From Rheinheimera baltica DSM 14885 (lineage in GTDB: Bacteria > Pseudomonadota > Gammaproteobacteria > Enterobacterales > Alteromonadaceae): a stretch of DNA of 58,895 nucleotides. The notes below the pieces were generated by a model. That model ran no database searches. It had not been told where the DNA came from and worked only from the letters and a program-made list of their open reading frames with translations. Both the position numbers and the translations under genes were made by a program. The stretch spans positions 1-58,895 of the forward strand of contig NZ_AUDG01000024.1 of assembly GCF_000425345.1 (NCBI RefSeq), given 5' to 3'. Shown piece after piece: positions 31,932 through 43,500 of this stretch. Each line of letters begins with the position of its first letter. Positions within the stretch are counted from its first letter, which is position 1.

Positions 31932-34900
31932 GGGGCAGGTTCCTTGCCGGCTCGGGACTATCATTGTCGGGTTGCTCAATTGTCAACTCGGGTTGCGCCA
32001 TCCGAACGGGTACCGGCACTTCTTTACTGTGCCGGTTAACTTCAGTTACTACGGGTTGGTCAAAACTGCCGGTCACCGTAAAGTTTATTTTTGAAATCAC
32101 TTCAGCACTTTGAAACATTTCGTCTAGCGCCAATGCGGCAAGCCCCGTAGCCGGGTTTACCATCCAGGCAATAATCACCGGCAAGCTGGAAGTCACTTTG
32201 GGTGAAAAGGCCATCTGGTAATCCATTTTTTTGCTGACCAAATCGGCGTAACCCTGAATATTTAAACTGCCCGGTACGCCGTCAACGGCCGCGTCACTGG
32301 TTTGCACAACACCTTGCGACAACGTCAGGTTACCGGTCATGTTGTTATAAAAGAAACCTTTGGAAAACACGTCACGAAAATCCAGCTTTAACTTTCTTAG
32401 CAATGAATCCAAACTAAATATAGAAAACAATCTGGCGCCTTTGTCACTGACTTCAGTCAGTGAGCCCTCATCTAACCGGTAATCAATGTTACCTGCCAGG
32501 TGTCGCAGCTCAAACTGAGAGGGCGCCCCGGTCCAATTCAGGGCAAAATTAATGTCAGCGGCACTGCCGGCTATGGCAGAGGTAATTTGGTATTCATCTA
32601 ACATGGCACCTAAGTTATTGCTGGTTAGCTTACCGCTAAACTGACTAACGCCCAGCGCATCATCGTCCTGCCAATAGCCGCTGGCCGTTAATTGGTTACG
32701 CTTATACTTCGCCGTAAAATCAGTCAGCAGCCACTTATCATCAACGCTATGGGCTTGCGCCTGCACCTGACCAAATTGATAACTGCCAATAGCGCAATCT
32801 GTACAGCTAACCCTTAGCGGCGGTAATTGCAACATCCAACGCTGCACCTCAGGTGTCAGGACCAAGCCGTCTGTTGCATCGTCAACCACAGCAGCTAAAG
32901 GTAGCGGCAAGTGCAGATAGTCCAGCTTGGCGGTAATACCCTGCCCTTGCCAGTCTTTACTAAACATCCACTGACTGGCAACTTCGGTACCATTTAATTG
33001 CAGTTGCCACTGCTGCGGTTGCTGGTTAAGTTCAAACACCGTGTTGTTTAGTATCACTCCCGGCGCGACACCTAGCTGCCGTAATTTGCCTCGTACCTGC
33101 GCAAGGGGAGGAAACAGCGGCTTTTCTGCGGTGGGGCTACCCGCCAATTGCTGTTGTAACACATCAAGCCAAGGCAAAAAATCGAGTTTTGCCAAATCTA
33201 TACTAATGTTAAAGCCGGTGCTATTGATGCCGGTATCCTGTTCTGCGGCAATAAGATGCACCCGGCTAAACTGCTGGCTGTCGTGCTGTAACTCGGCATG
33301 AAAATGCAGCTGTTGGTCATAGTGTGCAGCAATCACCGATTGAGCAGCATCGCCTTTAGCCGTAATGGTTAGCGCAGCAGCTTTATCTGCAGCTTTACTA
33401 AAAGGCGCTGGCAGCAATAGTGCGGTGTCGGTTAGTGCTGACGTTAATTCTGCACTGTAGCTAAAGCCTTGCTGCGGTAGTGCTAACGCTACATTCAACT
33501 GCCAGTCAGTGGTGCCATCAACAAGATCAGCGGCCGGTGCATATAACGCCTGCAGCAGCGGTTTTGCTTGTTGCTTACCCTTAACCTGCAAGGCCAGTTG
33601 ATAGGCATCGTCTACTTGCTCGCCGTTAAGTGCAGCGGTCAATGGCAGGCCTCGCCATTGCAAAGTTAAATTGTCAGCATGAATTTGCTCATTGCGAAAT
33701 GACACCTTACCACCAACCTGATTCAACTGCATATCAGGCGCCTGTAATGCCAGGCTAAGCTGGTCAAAACTGACCTCACCGCTAGCCAGAACAGAGCGCT
33801 GCTTAAGGCCTATCGCCAGAGTAACATCACCTTGCACCTCGCCATTAAGGCCAAGGTGCTGTAACGTTTTACCCAAGTTATGTTGCAGTGGCGATTGCAA
33901 TATTAAATCGGTAACGGCTTGTGCAGGTAGTTGCTGTTTAATCTGAATATCCAGGGTGTCAGCATGAAACAAATCAGCAATTTTGGCCGTTACCCCACCC
34001 TGCAGCGACACGCTTGCCAGTTCACCCGACTCGGCGTCTATTTGCATAGCGGCATTTTCAAACCACAGCTGCGCTTTTAACTGTTCAATGGCAGGCCAAT
34101 CCGGCGCGAAAGCAAATTCCCCCTGATCCAGCTCGGCGTGTACCTGAAACACCCCTTGCTGTTCATGATAAGGGAACCCAGATGGGGCACCATGCCACAA
34201 TACGGTTGCATTGGTAACGTTACCCTGGCGGATAGCGGGTTCAAGGTATTGCCGCACCGTAGCGGGCATATAGCGTTGCGGTAAGTACTGCTCAATGTTA
34301 GCGGCGTCTACATTTTGTACACGCGCCAGAATTTGCAAACGTTCATCCCACTGAAAACTGGCGTCTAATTGTAATTCTGGGCTGGTTAAACGCAGTGATG
34401 GCACACTAAAGCGCCACTGTTCAGCAACAGGTTGCACATATAAGATAGCATCCAAATTACTATACACCGTTGGTTGGGTAAATAACCCATCCCAGCGCAG
34501 CTCACCTTGCTGGCCTTGTAACACCAGTTTAGAAACGGTATCGCTGAGCCAAAACTGACCGGCAATACCGCTTATACCAGGAATATCACCTTGAGGCTGA
34601 GACTCCAGAGCATCAAACTGACCGGCAAGTTGCCATTGCTGCTCGTTAATATGCCACTGCAATTGCTGTAAATGCCCGCGAGGGTGAAATGCCACTAATC
34701 GATGTAACAGTGCAATATCGTCAGCTAATAGGTTCGCTAGTGGAGTAACAGCCTCTAGCCTAAAATTGTCTAAGCTGCCAAGCCAGGCGCCATTTTGGTA
34801 GTGCAGCTGCAATTGTAAATCCTGCCACTGTTCCTGCTCGGCAGCCAGGGTTAATGCACCCGAGTACAGCGACCAGCCAAAAGCGGTTGGCTCCCACAAC

Positions 34901-35790
34901 AATTGCCCCTGCCCCAGCCGAAGCTGATGCAGCTCATTGTCTCGCTGCCAGCTAACACTATTGTCGGCAAGTTCTACCTGAAACCGGCGTAGTAAACCAC
35001 CATCAATACGGCCCCAGGCTTTAAAGTTAATACTGGCATGCTGTAGTTTTTGGCTGGGGGGCAAGACGTTAGCAAACCATGGCAGCACATCCAACCGCTC
35101 GCTTTCTAAATAGAGTTGACCAAAGGCATCTGCAAGCTTGGCACCGTATAGATCGAGTGTAAATGACAAGGTATTGGCTGTCACACCTGCCAAAGACAGT
35201 TCACCAAATCCCTGGTGCCTGTTGCCACTGTTGGCCCAATCCAACTGTTTGATATTTAACACTAGGTCAGTAGCATTATCGTTTTGCAGCACCAGCTGGC
35301 TATCAACGACAGAGAAATAAGCAAGCTGCTGAAAAAACAGCGTTTCTAATGCCGCAAGTACAGGTGCTGTATCTAAGCTATTTTGCTGTTCATTACCCAG
35401 CACGCTATCGGCATCAACATAGTACCTTAGGCCGCTGAGTTCAAAATGTTGCGCCGTCAATTGCCGGTTTAACACGCTGCGCCAAAAATCAAGCCGCACC
35501 CGGGTTTCACTGATACTTAGCTGAAGTTGTTGCTCTGTGTTATACAGGCTAATGTCTTTGAGTAATAAAGCCGGACCATATTTTTGCCAGCCCGCGCTAA
35601 GTTCACTGATCTGTACCTGTGCACCATAGCGGTCGCTTATCAATTGCTCTATGTAGTGTTTGTAGTCATCAGCATAAGGCAAACTGTAGCGCAGCACTGA
35701 AATTAGCACAGCCAGCAACACCAGCATCACCGCAAGTGCGAGCCAGAGTTTATGTAAACAGTAAAAACACACCCGTTTTGCTTTTTGCAC
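31924..35790 (-). CDS. yhdP: YhdP, AsmA-like phospholipid-transport protein
   Basis: 1,288 residues. An N-terminal membrane anchor (LWLALAVMLVLLAVLISVL) is followed by a very long periplasmic beta-rich region. The start SLPYADDYKHYIEQLISDRYGAQVQISELSAGW and the C-terminal FSIFSLDSLLRKLKLDFRDVFSKGFFYNNMTGNLTLSQGV are the DUF3971 and AsmA-like signatures. In E. coli YhdP works with TamB and YdbH to move phospholipids from the inner to the outer membrane through a lipid-binding groove. Gene order rng-yhdP-nit-tldD is conserved; 78 bases separate it from rng. Confidence 0.93.
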   Translation of the reverse strand: MQKAKRVCFYCLHKLWLALAVMLVLLAVLISVLRYSLPYADDYKHYIEQLISDRYGAQVQISELSAGWQKYGPALLLKDISLYNTEQQLQLSISETRVRLDFWRSVLNRQLTAQHFELSGLRYYVDADSVLGNEQQNSLDTAPVLAALETLFFQQLAYFSVVDSQLVLQNDNATDLVLNIKQLDWANSGNRHQGFGELSLAGVTANTLSFTLDLYGAKLADAFGQLYLESERLDVLPWFANVLPPSQKLQHASINFKAWGRIDGGLLRRFQVELADNSVSWQRDNELHQLRLGQGQLLWEPTAFGWSLYSGALTLAAEQEQWQDLQLQLHYQNGAWLGSLDNFRLEAVTPLANLLADDIALLHRLVAFHPRGHLQQLQWHINEQQWQLAGQFDALESQPQGDIPGISGIAGQFWLSDTVSKLVLQGQQGELRWDGLFTQPTVYSNLDAILYVQPVAEQWRFSVPSLRLTSPELQLDASFQWDERLQILARVQNVDAANIEQYLPQRYMPATVRQYLEPAIRQGNVTNATVLWHGAPSGFPYHEQQGVFQVHAELDQGEFAFAPDWPAIEQLKAQLWFENAAMQIDAESGELASVSLQGGVTAKIADLFHADTLDIQIKQQLPAQAVTDLILQSPLQHNLGKTLQHLGLNGEVQGDVTLAIGLKQRSVLASGEVSFDQLSLALQAPDMQLNQVGGKVSFRNEQIHADNLTLQWRGLPLTAALNGEQVDDAYQLALQVKGKQQAKPLLQALYAPAADLVDGTTDWQLNVALALPQQGFSYSAELTSALTDTALLLPAPFSKAADKAAALTITAKGDAAQSVIAAHYDQQLHFHAELQHDSQQFSRVHLIAAEQDTGINSTGFNISIDLAKLDFLPWLDVLQQQLAGSPTAEKPLFPPLAQVRGKLRQLGVAPGVILNNTVFELNQQPQQWQLQLNGTEVASQWMFSKDWQGQGITAKLDYLHLPLPLAAVVDDATDGLVLTPEVQRWMLQLPPLRVSCTDCAIGSYQFGQVQAQAHSVDDKWLLTDFTAKYKRNQLTASGYWQDDDALGVSQFSGKLTSNNLGAMLDEYQITSAIAGSAADINFALNWTGAPSQFELRHLAGNIDYRLDEGSLTEVSDKGARLFSIFSLDSLLRKLKLDFRDVFSKGFFYNNMTGNLTLSQGVVQTSDAAVDGVPGSLNIQGYADLVSKKMDYQMAFSPKVTSSLPVIIAWMVNPATGLAALALDEMFQSAEVISKINFTVTGSFDQPVVTEVNRHSKEVPVPVRMAQPELTIEQPDNDSPEPARNLPHG

Positions 35791-35868
35791 TAACCTATAG
35801 CCATTTCAACAAAATAAAAATACATGCCCAGCCTGCGTCAATCACTGCGTTGCAGCGGGTGACACCTA

Positions 35869-37335
35869 TTAGGTCATGACGACATCGAACTGTTCCTGAT
35901 TGTATTGAGGTTCAGTTTTAATATTGATTTGCTTGCCAATAAACACCTGCAATTCAGCCAGACTATGAAATTCATCATTTGTCAGGGCGTCTTTTACCGC
36001 CGGCGACACATAGACCATAAACTTGTCGGCACTATAGGCCCGGTTTACCCGCACAATTTCGCGTAAAATCTCAAAACAAACCGTTTCAACGGTTTTTAAA
36101 CTGCCACGCCCTTCACAGACAGGACACTCAGAGCAGAGAATATGTTCTAAACTTTCCCGCGTTCTTTTGCGGGTCATTTCCACCAGGCCCAATGCGGAAA
36201 AGCCATGAATATTAGTTTTAGCCCGATCACGCGCCAGCGCCAGTTCTAAGCTGTGAAACACACGTTTTTTGTGTTCTGCGCTTTGCATATCAATAAAATC
36301 GATAATAATAATACCACCTAAATTGCGCAGCCGTAGCTGCCGCGCAATAGCTTGAGTCGCCTCGGCATTAGTATTAAAAATAGTTTCTTCCAAATTTCGA
36401 TGCCCGACAAAAGCACCGGTATTAACATCAATGGTAGTCATAGCTTCGGTTTGATCGATAATCAGATAACCACCACTTTTTAATGGCACCTTACGCTCTA
36501 ACGCCCGCTGAATTTCATTTTCAACATCAAACATATCGAAAATTGGCCGCTCGCCGGGGTAGTATTCCAACAACGGCGATAAATGCGGAATAAACTCTTC
36601 ACAAAATGCAGTAAGTTGCTGATAGGTCAGTTTCGAATCAACCCGTACACGCTCCAACTCAGTGCCAACGAAGTCTCGCAGTATGCGATAAGTCAGCGTG
36701 AGATCTTCATAGACCACACCTTCTTTGCGGGTTTTTTGCTTACGCTTAACCACCTTAGCCCAGAGTTTTTTCAGAAACTTAGCATCTTGAGCCAGCTCTT
36801 CTTCACGTGCACCTTCTGCAGCGGTACGCACAATAAAGCCACCCGTGTCGTCAAGATATTGGCTAACAATGTCTTTTAAGCGCTGGCGTTCGGTTTCAGT
36901 ATCCAGTCGTTGTGATACCCCGACATGAGGCGACCCTGGCATAAAAACTAAATAACGCGACGGTAGTGTAATGTCAGTTGTTAACCGCGCCCCTTTGGTG
37001 CCCAAAGGATCTTTTACTACCTGCACCAGTAAATACTGACCTTCCCGCACTAATACACGAATATCTTTGCTCGCAGCGGGTTTGTTGTCTGCATCTGTCA
37101 CGCTGTCGTGCTGTACGATATCAGAGGCATGCAAAAATGCTGCTTTTTCCAGCCCGATATCAACAAAAGCAGCTTGCATACCCGGTAACACGCGGCTTAC
37201 TTTGCCGACATAAATATTACCTACCAGCCCTAGTTTTGCCTGCCGCTCAATATGCAGCTCTTGCAATACACCATTTTCAATCAGTGCAACCCGGGTTTCA
37301 CTCGGGGTAACATTAAGCAGTAACTCTGCACTCAT
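35869..37335 (-). CDS. rng: Ribonuclease G
   Basis: 488 residues from MSAELLLNVTPSETRVALIENG; an upstream in-frame Met is less likely because the chosen ATG overlaps the maf stop by ATGA. The S1 RNA-binding domain is GNIYVGKVSRVLPGMQAAFVDIG followed by AAFLHASDIV. The DNase-I-like catalytic part has TTIDVNTGAF and GIIIIDFIDM, whose aspartates bind magnesium. The zinc-link is CSECPVCEGRG. RNase G matures the 5' end of 16S rRNA and trims some mRNAs. It lacks the long RNase E C-terminal scaffold. Co-transcribed with maf. Confidence 0.95.
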   Translation of the reverse strand: MSAELLLNVTPSETRVALIENGVLQELHIERQAKLGLVGNIYVGKVSRVLPGMQAAFVDIGLEKAAFLHASDIVQHDSVTDADNKPAASKDIRVLVREGQYLLVQVVKDPLGTKGARLTTDITLPSRYLVFMPGSPHVGVSQRLDTETERQRLKDIVSQYLDDTGGFIVRTAAEGAREEELAQDAKFLKKLWAKVVKRKQKTRKEGVVYEDLTLTYRILRDFVGTELERVRVDSKLTYQQLTAFCEEFIPHLSPLLEYYPGERPIFDMFDVENEIQRALERKVPLKSGGYLIIDQTEAMTTIDVNTGAFVGHRNLEETIFNTNAEATQAIARQLRLRNLGGIIIIDFIDMQSAEHKKRVFHSLELALARDRAKTNIHGFSALGLVEMTRKRTRESLEHILCSECPVCEGRGSLKTVETVCFEILREIVRVNRAYSADKFMVYVSPAVKDALTNDEFHSLAELQVFIGKQINIKTEPQYNQEQFDVVMT

Positions 37336-37907
37336 AGCGATTCCTGCCATTGTTGTAGCATCTGTTCCGTTTCACACAGCGGCAACCCCACCACAGCGGT
37401 GTAACTGCCGTTAATCCGCTGCACAAATTTTGCGGCCAAGCCCTGAATACCATAGCCACCCGCCTTGTCTTGCGGTTCGCCACTGGCCCAGTAAGCACTA
37501 ATTTCAGCCTCAGTTAACGGGCGAAAGTACACTTGCGTTGTGACCAACTGTTGCAACTGCCGCACTGGGCTAACGAGGGCTACTGCGGTCACCACCTGAT
37601 GGCTTCGCCCTGACAAGCGCTGCATCGTCTGGCGAAACTCAGCAAAATCAGTTGGCTTACCTAAAATGTCATTATCAACAACCACGATGGTATCTGCTCC
37701 CAGCACCGGCAGCAAAGTGGTTAGTCTGGCTAAACCAGCATGGGCTTTTGCCAATGCCAGCCGCTGCACATACTCTACTGCGGACTCACCAGGCAACGGC
37801 GTTTCGTCAATATCGGCTTTGACCAGTTCGTAGTTGACACCCAATTGCGCCAGCAGTTCACGCCGGCGTGGAGAAGATGAGGCTAAAGCAATGGTAGGAT
37901 AGTTCAT
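37332..37907 (-). CDS. Maf-family dTTP/UTP pyrophosphatase (YhdE)
   Basis: 191 residues. ASSSPRRRELLAQLGV is the family hallmark at the N-terminus, and DIDETPLPGE, GADTIVVVDNDILGKP and YWASGEPQDKAGGYGIQGLA follow in order. The residues contact a pyrimidine NTP and the metal; the E. coli homologue YhdE hydrolyses dTTP and UTP and is tied to septum control in Maf literature. Position between mreD and rng is highly conserved. Fourteen codons upstream another in-frame region is absent, so the ATG at 37907 is well defined. Confidence 0.93.
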   Translation of the reverse strand: MNYPTIALASSSPRRRELLAQLGVNYELVKADIDETPLPGESAVEYVQRLALAKAHAGLARLTTLLPVLGADTIVVVDNDILGKPTDFAEFRQTMQRLSGRSHQVVTAVALVSPVRQLQQLVTTQVYFRPLTEAEISAYWASGEPQDKAGGYGIQGLAAKFVQRINGSYTAVVGLPLCETEQMLQQWQESL

Positions 37908-37931
37908 TAAAGCAAGTTCATTAAAGAAAGT

Positions 37932-38414
37932 TCATTGAATTTTCAGTTGCCGCCGATAGCGACGTAACAACCAAAACAACCAGGGCCACACCAGCATGCC
38001 GGTTAATACCGGCCACAGATATTGCGGCCGAAAATACACCCCGGTTAAGAAATGACTGAGCCAAAACAGCAATAGTTGGTAAAGCGCTAATAACATCCCC
38101 AGCAATAGGGCTTGTTGTATCACCGAAAAATTTCGCATTTTAAGATGATGCTGCGCAACCACAAAAATAACCACGGAAAAGGCCAACGCATTTACGCCAA
38201 GTACGGTACCAACTAATACATCCACGACAAAACCAGTAAAAAAGGCGGTTAATACACCCACCCGTTGTGGTAATGCCATGGTCCAGTACATTAATACCAA
38301 TAACGCCCAGTCTGGCCTTGCCAGCTTAACAAGCTGTGGCATAGGCATAACCGTGAGCAGCAACGCAACAAAGAGCGAAAGATAAATAAAACTTAAACGC
38401 TGAGGTCTACGCAT
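37932..38414 (-). CDS. mreD: MreD rod-shape protein
   Basis: 160 residues with about five membrane helices, including LFVALLLTVMPMPQLV, VGVLTAFFTGFVVDVLVG and LLLGMLLALYQLLLFWL. The motif RPDWALLVLMYWTMALP and the FVVDVLVGTVLGVNALAF segment identify MreD, the membrane partner of MreC and RodA in the elongasome. The start shares one base with the mreC stop, and the gene ends 24 bases before maf. Confidence 0.93.
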   Translation of the reverse strand: MRRPQRLSFIYLSLFVALLLTVMPMPQLVKLARPDWALLVLMYWTMALPQRVGVLTAFFTGFVVDVLVGTVLGVNALAFSVVIFVVAQHHLKMRNFSVIQQALLLGMLLALYQLLLFWLSHFLTGVYFRPQYLWPVLTGMLVWPWLFWLLRRYRRQLKIQ

Positions 38415-39271
38415 CAGGGTTGCTCCGGTGCAGGGGTATCTTCTTTCACCGCAGTACGGCCAGACAACAGCAGTACATGACGAATGCGATCAAGCTGAGC
38501 ATAAGGTTCTGCATATACCACCATAAAAGGCTGGCTGGCGTCCTGACTTATGCGTACCACTTTAGCCACAGGGTAACCTTCTGGAAAGCGACCATCCAAC
38601 CCTGATGTTAATAGACGATCACCTTCACGAATATCCGTGCTGTGTGGCAGATGCATCACTCTTAACAAGTCCCATTGGCCAAGCCCTTCAACAATAGCAC
38701 GAACCCCTGTGCGTTCTGCACGTACGGCCAACGCATGGGTATTGTCAGAAATCAGTAACGCCCGGCTGCTGTTGGGGCCAACACTCACCACCTGCCCTAC
38801 AACGCCCAACTCGTCGATAAGGGGCTGTTGCTCAGTAACACCACTGCTACTGCCTTTATTTAACACAACCTGATGACTAAATGGATGACTGTATACTGCC
38901 AGTACTTCAGCGGCTAAAAAGCTGTCTGTAACGCCTGCACCAGAGCCAAGTAACGCTCGCAATTTTTCGTTTTCCTGTTGTAAAAAGCGTAACAGCTGTA
39001 GCTGACCACTTTGTTGTAGCAGGGTATCTTTTAAGCGGGAATTTTCATCTAAAACGGTTTGCTGCGACATAAACTGCTCAGACGCACCTGAAAACAAGGT
39101 CTCTGGCAAGCTTGCGACGTAAAATAGTGGACTGGCTGCCGCAGTTAAGTAACTACGTAATTGGGTAGAACTATCGGTATAGCGGTCTAGAAACATCAGG
39201 CCAGCACTAAACACTACGGCTATGAACAACCGCAGTGTCAGTGACGGGCCCCGACTATAATTTTGATTCAT
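38414..39271 (-). CDS. mreC: MreC rod-shape protein
   Basis: 285 residues: an N-terminal membrane helix (LRLFIAVVFSAGLMFLDRY), a coiled coil (about 65-110, LDENSRLKDTLLQQSGQLQLLRFLQQENEKLRALLG region) and a periplasmic beta domain (VVLNKGSSSGVTEQQPLI, VVGQVVSVGPNSSRALLI, GDRLLTSGLDGRFPEGYPV). MreC stabilises and activates PBP2/RodA along MreB filaments. Twenty-nine bases downstream of mreB. Confidence 0.95.
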   Translation of the reverse strand: MNQNYSRGPSLTLRLFIAVVFSAGLMFLDRYTDSSTQLRSYLTAAASPLFYVASLPETLFSGASEQFMSQQTVLDENSRLKDTLLQQSGQLQLLRFLQQENEKLRALLGSGAGVTDSFLAAEVLAVYSHPFSHQVVLNKGSSSGVTEQQPLIDELGVVGQVVSVGPNSSRALLISDNTHALAVRAERTGVRAIVEGLGQWDLLRVMHLPHSTDIREGDRLLTSGLDGRFPEGYPVAKVVRISQDASQPFMVVYAEPYAQLDRIRHVLLLSGRTAVKEDTPAPEQP

Positions 39272-39300
39272 ACTGGTGTAAACACGGACAACCGGCTCAG

Positions 39301-40359
<1,059 letters not shown>

Positions 40360-40563
40360 TTATAAACCTGAGCAACCAGACATCACTCAGCTCTGCCGCG
40401 CCACAGCACAACAGGAGTGGTAAATATAGCTGGGGTTATTCTAAGTAAGTCCCCGCCATGTGAATAGCTTTATCTTACATTTTTGTGCAATTAAACCAAG
40501 TAACCGCCGCATTTATCTGTCAGGTCCGGTAAAGGCCATTCCATAATGGCTTAAACTCAATGA

Positions 40564-43500
40564 CTATTGAAAAAGTTCGCGCCAGGAAATTTGCCGCGGG
40601 TTACCACGAAAACGTCCAAACATCACTTCTGCAGAAGGGTTCTGCTGCACATCTTCTACCGTACCGCGCCAATAATATTGCAACCAGGGCGACGTTTCGT
40701 ATTCAACTTGCCAATTCCCTGGGCTACCTGAGGGGTTTAGCCACAAACGTTGCGGCGGCAATTGCCCCTGTAACACCATGCCGCCACTGCCCGCCAAACT
40801 CAGGCCCGGCGATGACGGTGTTGTGGTTAACAGCCCGGCCGTGCTATTTAACACAGTACAATTGTCAGCCAAATTAGTTTGGAATTGACTACCATCCCAA
40901 TATTGTGTGCGAAACGTTAGCGGTAGCCGTTCTTCTTCTGGCCCGGCAGCATTTTCTATTACCAACCGGCCATAGCGCAGCACTGTTGTGTTGCTGCTAA
41001 GCGTTTGTAAGCCAACGCTCGTTACTGCATCTGTATCGATGGGCGCAGCAAACACATTTAACGCCAGCGGTGCGACCAACGCATCAGGCCGGCTAGCTTG
41101 ATGTGTAGCAACGACCTGCGCCGAACCAAGTTGCCATGTGCCAATAGGTGCAATTGCACCTACCGATAGCTCTGCGCCTGAAGGCAAATCAGGCGCGCTA
41201 TAGCGCACGCCAGAAGATGCCGATGCTGACGTCCAGGTTTGCACATTTAACCGGGCAAAATCGCCCTGATAATTCTGCGTAATCTGCCCATTGCTATTTT
41301 TCGCTTCCAGTGTAAATGCCGTGCTAAAGGACGGCTGAGCAAAATAAGTAAAACTACCGCATGCAGCAGTCGCCACACCTGCGTTAACGCTAAAAGAAGC
41401 GGGTATAAAACGTCCTGTTGGCAAACTGCTGGCGTTTGGCACTGGGTCTGTCATACCAAGATAGTTAAAAGCCGGAGTGTTAAAACGAAACACGCCAACT
41501 TCTGATACTGCCTGCGACACAAGGCTTTGCCCATTTAACGAAGCGCTGTGATTGTATTGCGATGTTAACAGGGTACCGACAACCCCAGCCGACGGCGCAA
41601 CAAGCGTATGCGTTAAGCTAAGATTATTTTGGCTAAAATTCGGCGTTACCGGGTTGAGGCAATGATCGGCACTACCTGCTTCATAACGGTGTGCGGTAAC
41701 TTGCAGCGTGAAGGGCTCCCCAGCTTGACGAAACACCCCACAGCTGGCATCACCAGCGGCACATTCACCGCCCGTGGCTATACACATGCCCTGTGGCCGG
41801 CGCACAAACTGATCTGCGCCATTCATCACTAAGCCGCTGTCATTACTCGATACGGCTCCGCTATAACGCGCATTTAGCTGTACCAGGCCTGCATCGGCAT
41901 AATTCACCGCTATCGTAGCCTGACCGGCAGCATTAAAATTCAGTGGCACATTTACTCGACTGGCTTCGGTCAAGCCGGCATTAGTGCCGTTGACACTTAC
42001 CGCCAAACTGGCTGGCCGCCCTGTTGCGCCAGGTGAAATATAATCGCTCCAAAAGGCCACATTACGGGTTACGTTAGCAAACTCGGGGACACATTGCTGA
42101 CTGACGTTGTCTTTGCGCACCGCACTGAGCAAAATATTCTGCACAGGCAGGTTAGCTATGCCGTCTGGTGCATCAAATATCAAACCACTGTCAGCAAAAG
42201 TGATGCTACAAGCTTGCGTGCTAAGGGCTCCTGCGCCAGCCCGGCATAAGGTTTGGCTTAGCGGTCTGGTATTAGGCACAGAGCTACTTACACCAATAGT
42301 TGTGCTTCCTACCACAGTTCGACGCAACGCTACGGTAGTTTGCCCGCCGCTGAAGTTAAGCACGTTGCCGCCCTGCCAATTAACATTAGCGCTGTTAACC
42401 GGGCTTAAGCTAGCCGTGACCGGTTCCGTCACTAACTCCGAACAACTGGCATTTTTGCACGCCCGCACGGTAAAGGTTTCCGGCTTACAGGTAAGCGCCT
42501 GCCCGGTGTAATCAAACTCGAAATGATCAATTTGCTGGCCCACGGGTAATGACCGCAACGCACAGATGCTTAAATTGTCTAACTCATGAATATTGGTTGA
42601 CCCGCCGGTAGAGCCGGTAAGTGATAAAAAGAAATTCTCTGGCACCGGTGCCTGCCCGGTTTGGTTTTGTGCGTTAAAAGGCGCGATAAGCGTGACAAAA
42701 CCACTACCGGTATTGCGCTCTACCGACACCAACGTTGTGCCAGCGGTGCGTGAGTCAATGGTAAATCGATACCGATGCGGCGTGTTTTGATTGCCATCTA
42801 CGGCGGGCGATAAACATGCCCCTCCGGTATTGGTTGTGCCGTTGTTGCAGGTGCCGCGCAAGTAACGATAGCCGCTGTTCTCAGAGCCTGATCCCCGAAT
42901 GACCACTGACTGCCGTCTTCGACCAATGCTGCCGACCCCACCCTCATTAGAAAAATTACCGAACTCGTCTAGTCCGAAGCCGAGCCAGCCACCAGCAAAA
43001 CCAGGAATACCCGGTTTATAGCCATAACCTAAAGCACCGCCAAAAGCACCAGGCTGAGGGGTGATACTGGCATCTGACAGCACCACCGCAAGGCCATCTG
43101 CACTGCTACCGCCATATGCCCAATAATCAAACTCAACAACCACTAAATTGTTTGCCGCAGGATATAAACGCTGGTAGGTGGCAGACGTAGCCTGATTCGC
43201 TACTGCTTGTGTCATGCGCAAACGGCTATTCACCACAGACGGCGTAAAACTGCCATTACTTCGTGCCGTTACCCAAGTATCGGCTAAATTAGCAGCGCTA
43301 AAGTCGTCGGCTAAACATGCTGTACATAAACTGGTGCGAGCACGGCCGTCATAACTATTGCCAGCCAACTGGTTTTGGTACATCTGCTGAATTTGCACAT
43401 CGCTGAGTGCTTGATTAAAAATAAGCACTTCGTCAATATCACCGCGAAAATCATCCGCGGTGTTCCCGTCGGCTTGCCACCAAATGCCTATCGCAGAGCG

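Noticed and set aside
40560-40877. Plus-strand frame opposite the end of mshQ
   Set aside because: Shadow of mshQ codons; composition and absence of a ribosome site do not support a gene.
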